Assembly (NCBI GenBank): GCA_910578995.1
Contig: CAJTSY010000106.1
Location: forward strand, 1 to 13,648
Origin: an uncultured Acetatifactor sp.
Lineage (GTDB): Bacteria; Bacillota; Clostridia; Lachnospirales; Lachnospiraceae
Direction of reading: 5' to 3'
DNA: 13,648 nt
Within the stretch, counting starts at the first letter, position 1; every line of letters starts with the position of its first letter. Below, in pieces: positions 13,556-13,648 of the stretch. Under the pieces are notes generated by a model, which did no database searches, was not told where the DNA came from, and saw only the letters and a list, made by a program, of their open reading frames with translations. Both the position numbers and the translations under genes were made by a program.

Positions 13556-13648
13556 ATGAAGAACAAAATGCGCTACTACCCCCGAAAACAGCGGTTATTC
13601 CGCCTGCAGCTGCCGTATTTTTTCCCCAACCGCAGGGTCAGGGACAGG
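13556..13648 (+). CDS. 5' end of an unidentified plus-strand gene (partial)
   Basis: ATG at 13556 is preceded by GAGAGG about 7-8 nt upstream and by a good promoter. The 31 codons seen encode MKNKMRYYPRKQRLFRLQLP and then YFFPNRRVRDR, a strongly basic, aromatic N-terminus without a membrane segment so far. The frame is open to the window edge. Too little is visible to assign a family. It is transcribed away from the transposon remnant, so it marks the resident flank on this side. Confidence 0.6.
   Translation, partial: MKNKMRYYPRKQRLFRLQLPYFFPNRRVRDR

Overview
The window looks like chromosomal DNA of a gut-type Clostridia, most probably a Lachnospiraceae. Support comes from the G+C-rich genes with strong AGGAGG-type ribosome binding sites, the protein families present (DUF1576, DUF6020, an ArsP_2-like permease with a Fur regulator, an AAA_14/DUF4143 relic) and the mix of G+C-rich core genes with A+T-richer accessory DNA. 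The genus cannot be fixed from sequence reading alone. Nearly every gene is on the minus strand, so the transcriptional order runs from high to low coordinates; only a relic at 2113-2337 and a gene entering at 13556 lie on the plus strand.

Right end (about 9.5-13.3 kb), decayed accessory region. A broken IS4-type transposase (12146-13184) lies against a DUF6020-type polytopic membrane protein gene, forming one chimeric reading frame. Next come a frameshifted small membrane protein gene and a GT39-type (GT-C fold) membrane glycosyltransferase that has lost its middle. This appears to be an eroded cell-surface glycan locus damaged by a transposon. Outside it, a good plus-strand promoter (13358-13386) and a structured leader drive a gene that runs off the window.

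Centre (about 5.1-9.3 kb), membrane and metal genes. A DUF1576 membrane protein, a 115-residue soluble protein overlapping it by 8 nt, and a 308-residue membrane-anchored protein form an apparent operon. A perfect -35 TTGACA and a -10 TATAGT with a 31-nt imperfect palindrome at the start point then drive a two-gene unit: a putative heavy-metal exporter (280 aa) and a Fur-family metalloregulator (163 aa). This looks like a self-regulating metal homeostasis module.

Left part (1-4.9 kb). A tRNA-Lys(CUU) with its own promoter and intrinsic terminator is followed by an unrecognised 472-residue membrane protein with its own promoter, a histidine-phosphatase (phosphoglycerate mutase-like) protein, and a relic of an AAA_14/DUF4143 ATPase. 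After that comes a TatD-family nuclease carrying a repeat-built charged insertion. The last gene is the 5' part of a sigma-70/ECF-like factor with a long C-terminal extension, which runs off the left edge and has two adjacent palindromes in its promoter region.

The best candidates for something not well described are the DUF1576 three-gene operon, the sigma factor with an appended winged-helix-like region, the operator-controlled exporter/Fur pair, and the two competing inverted repeats around the transposase start codon.
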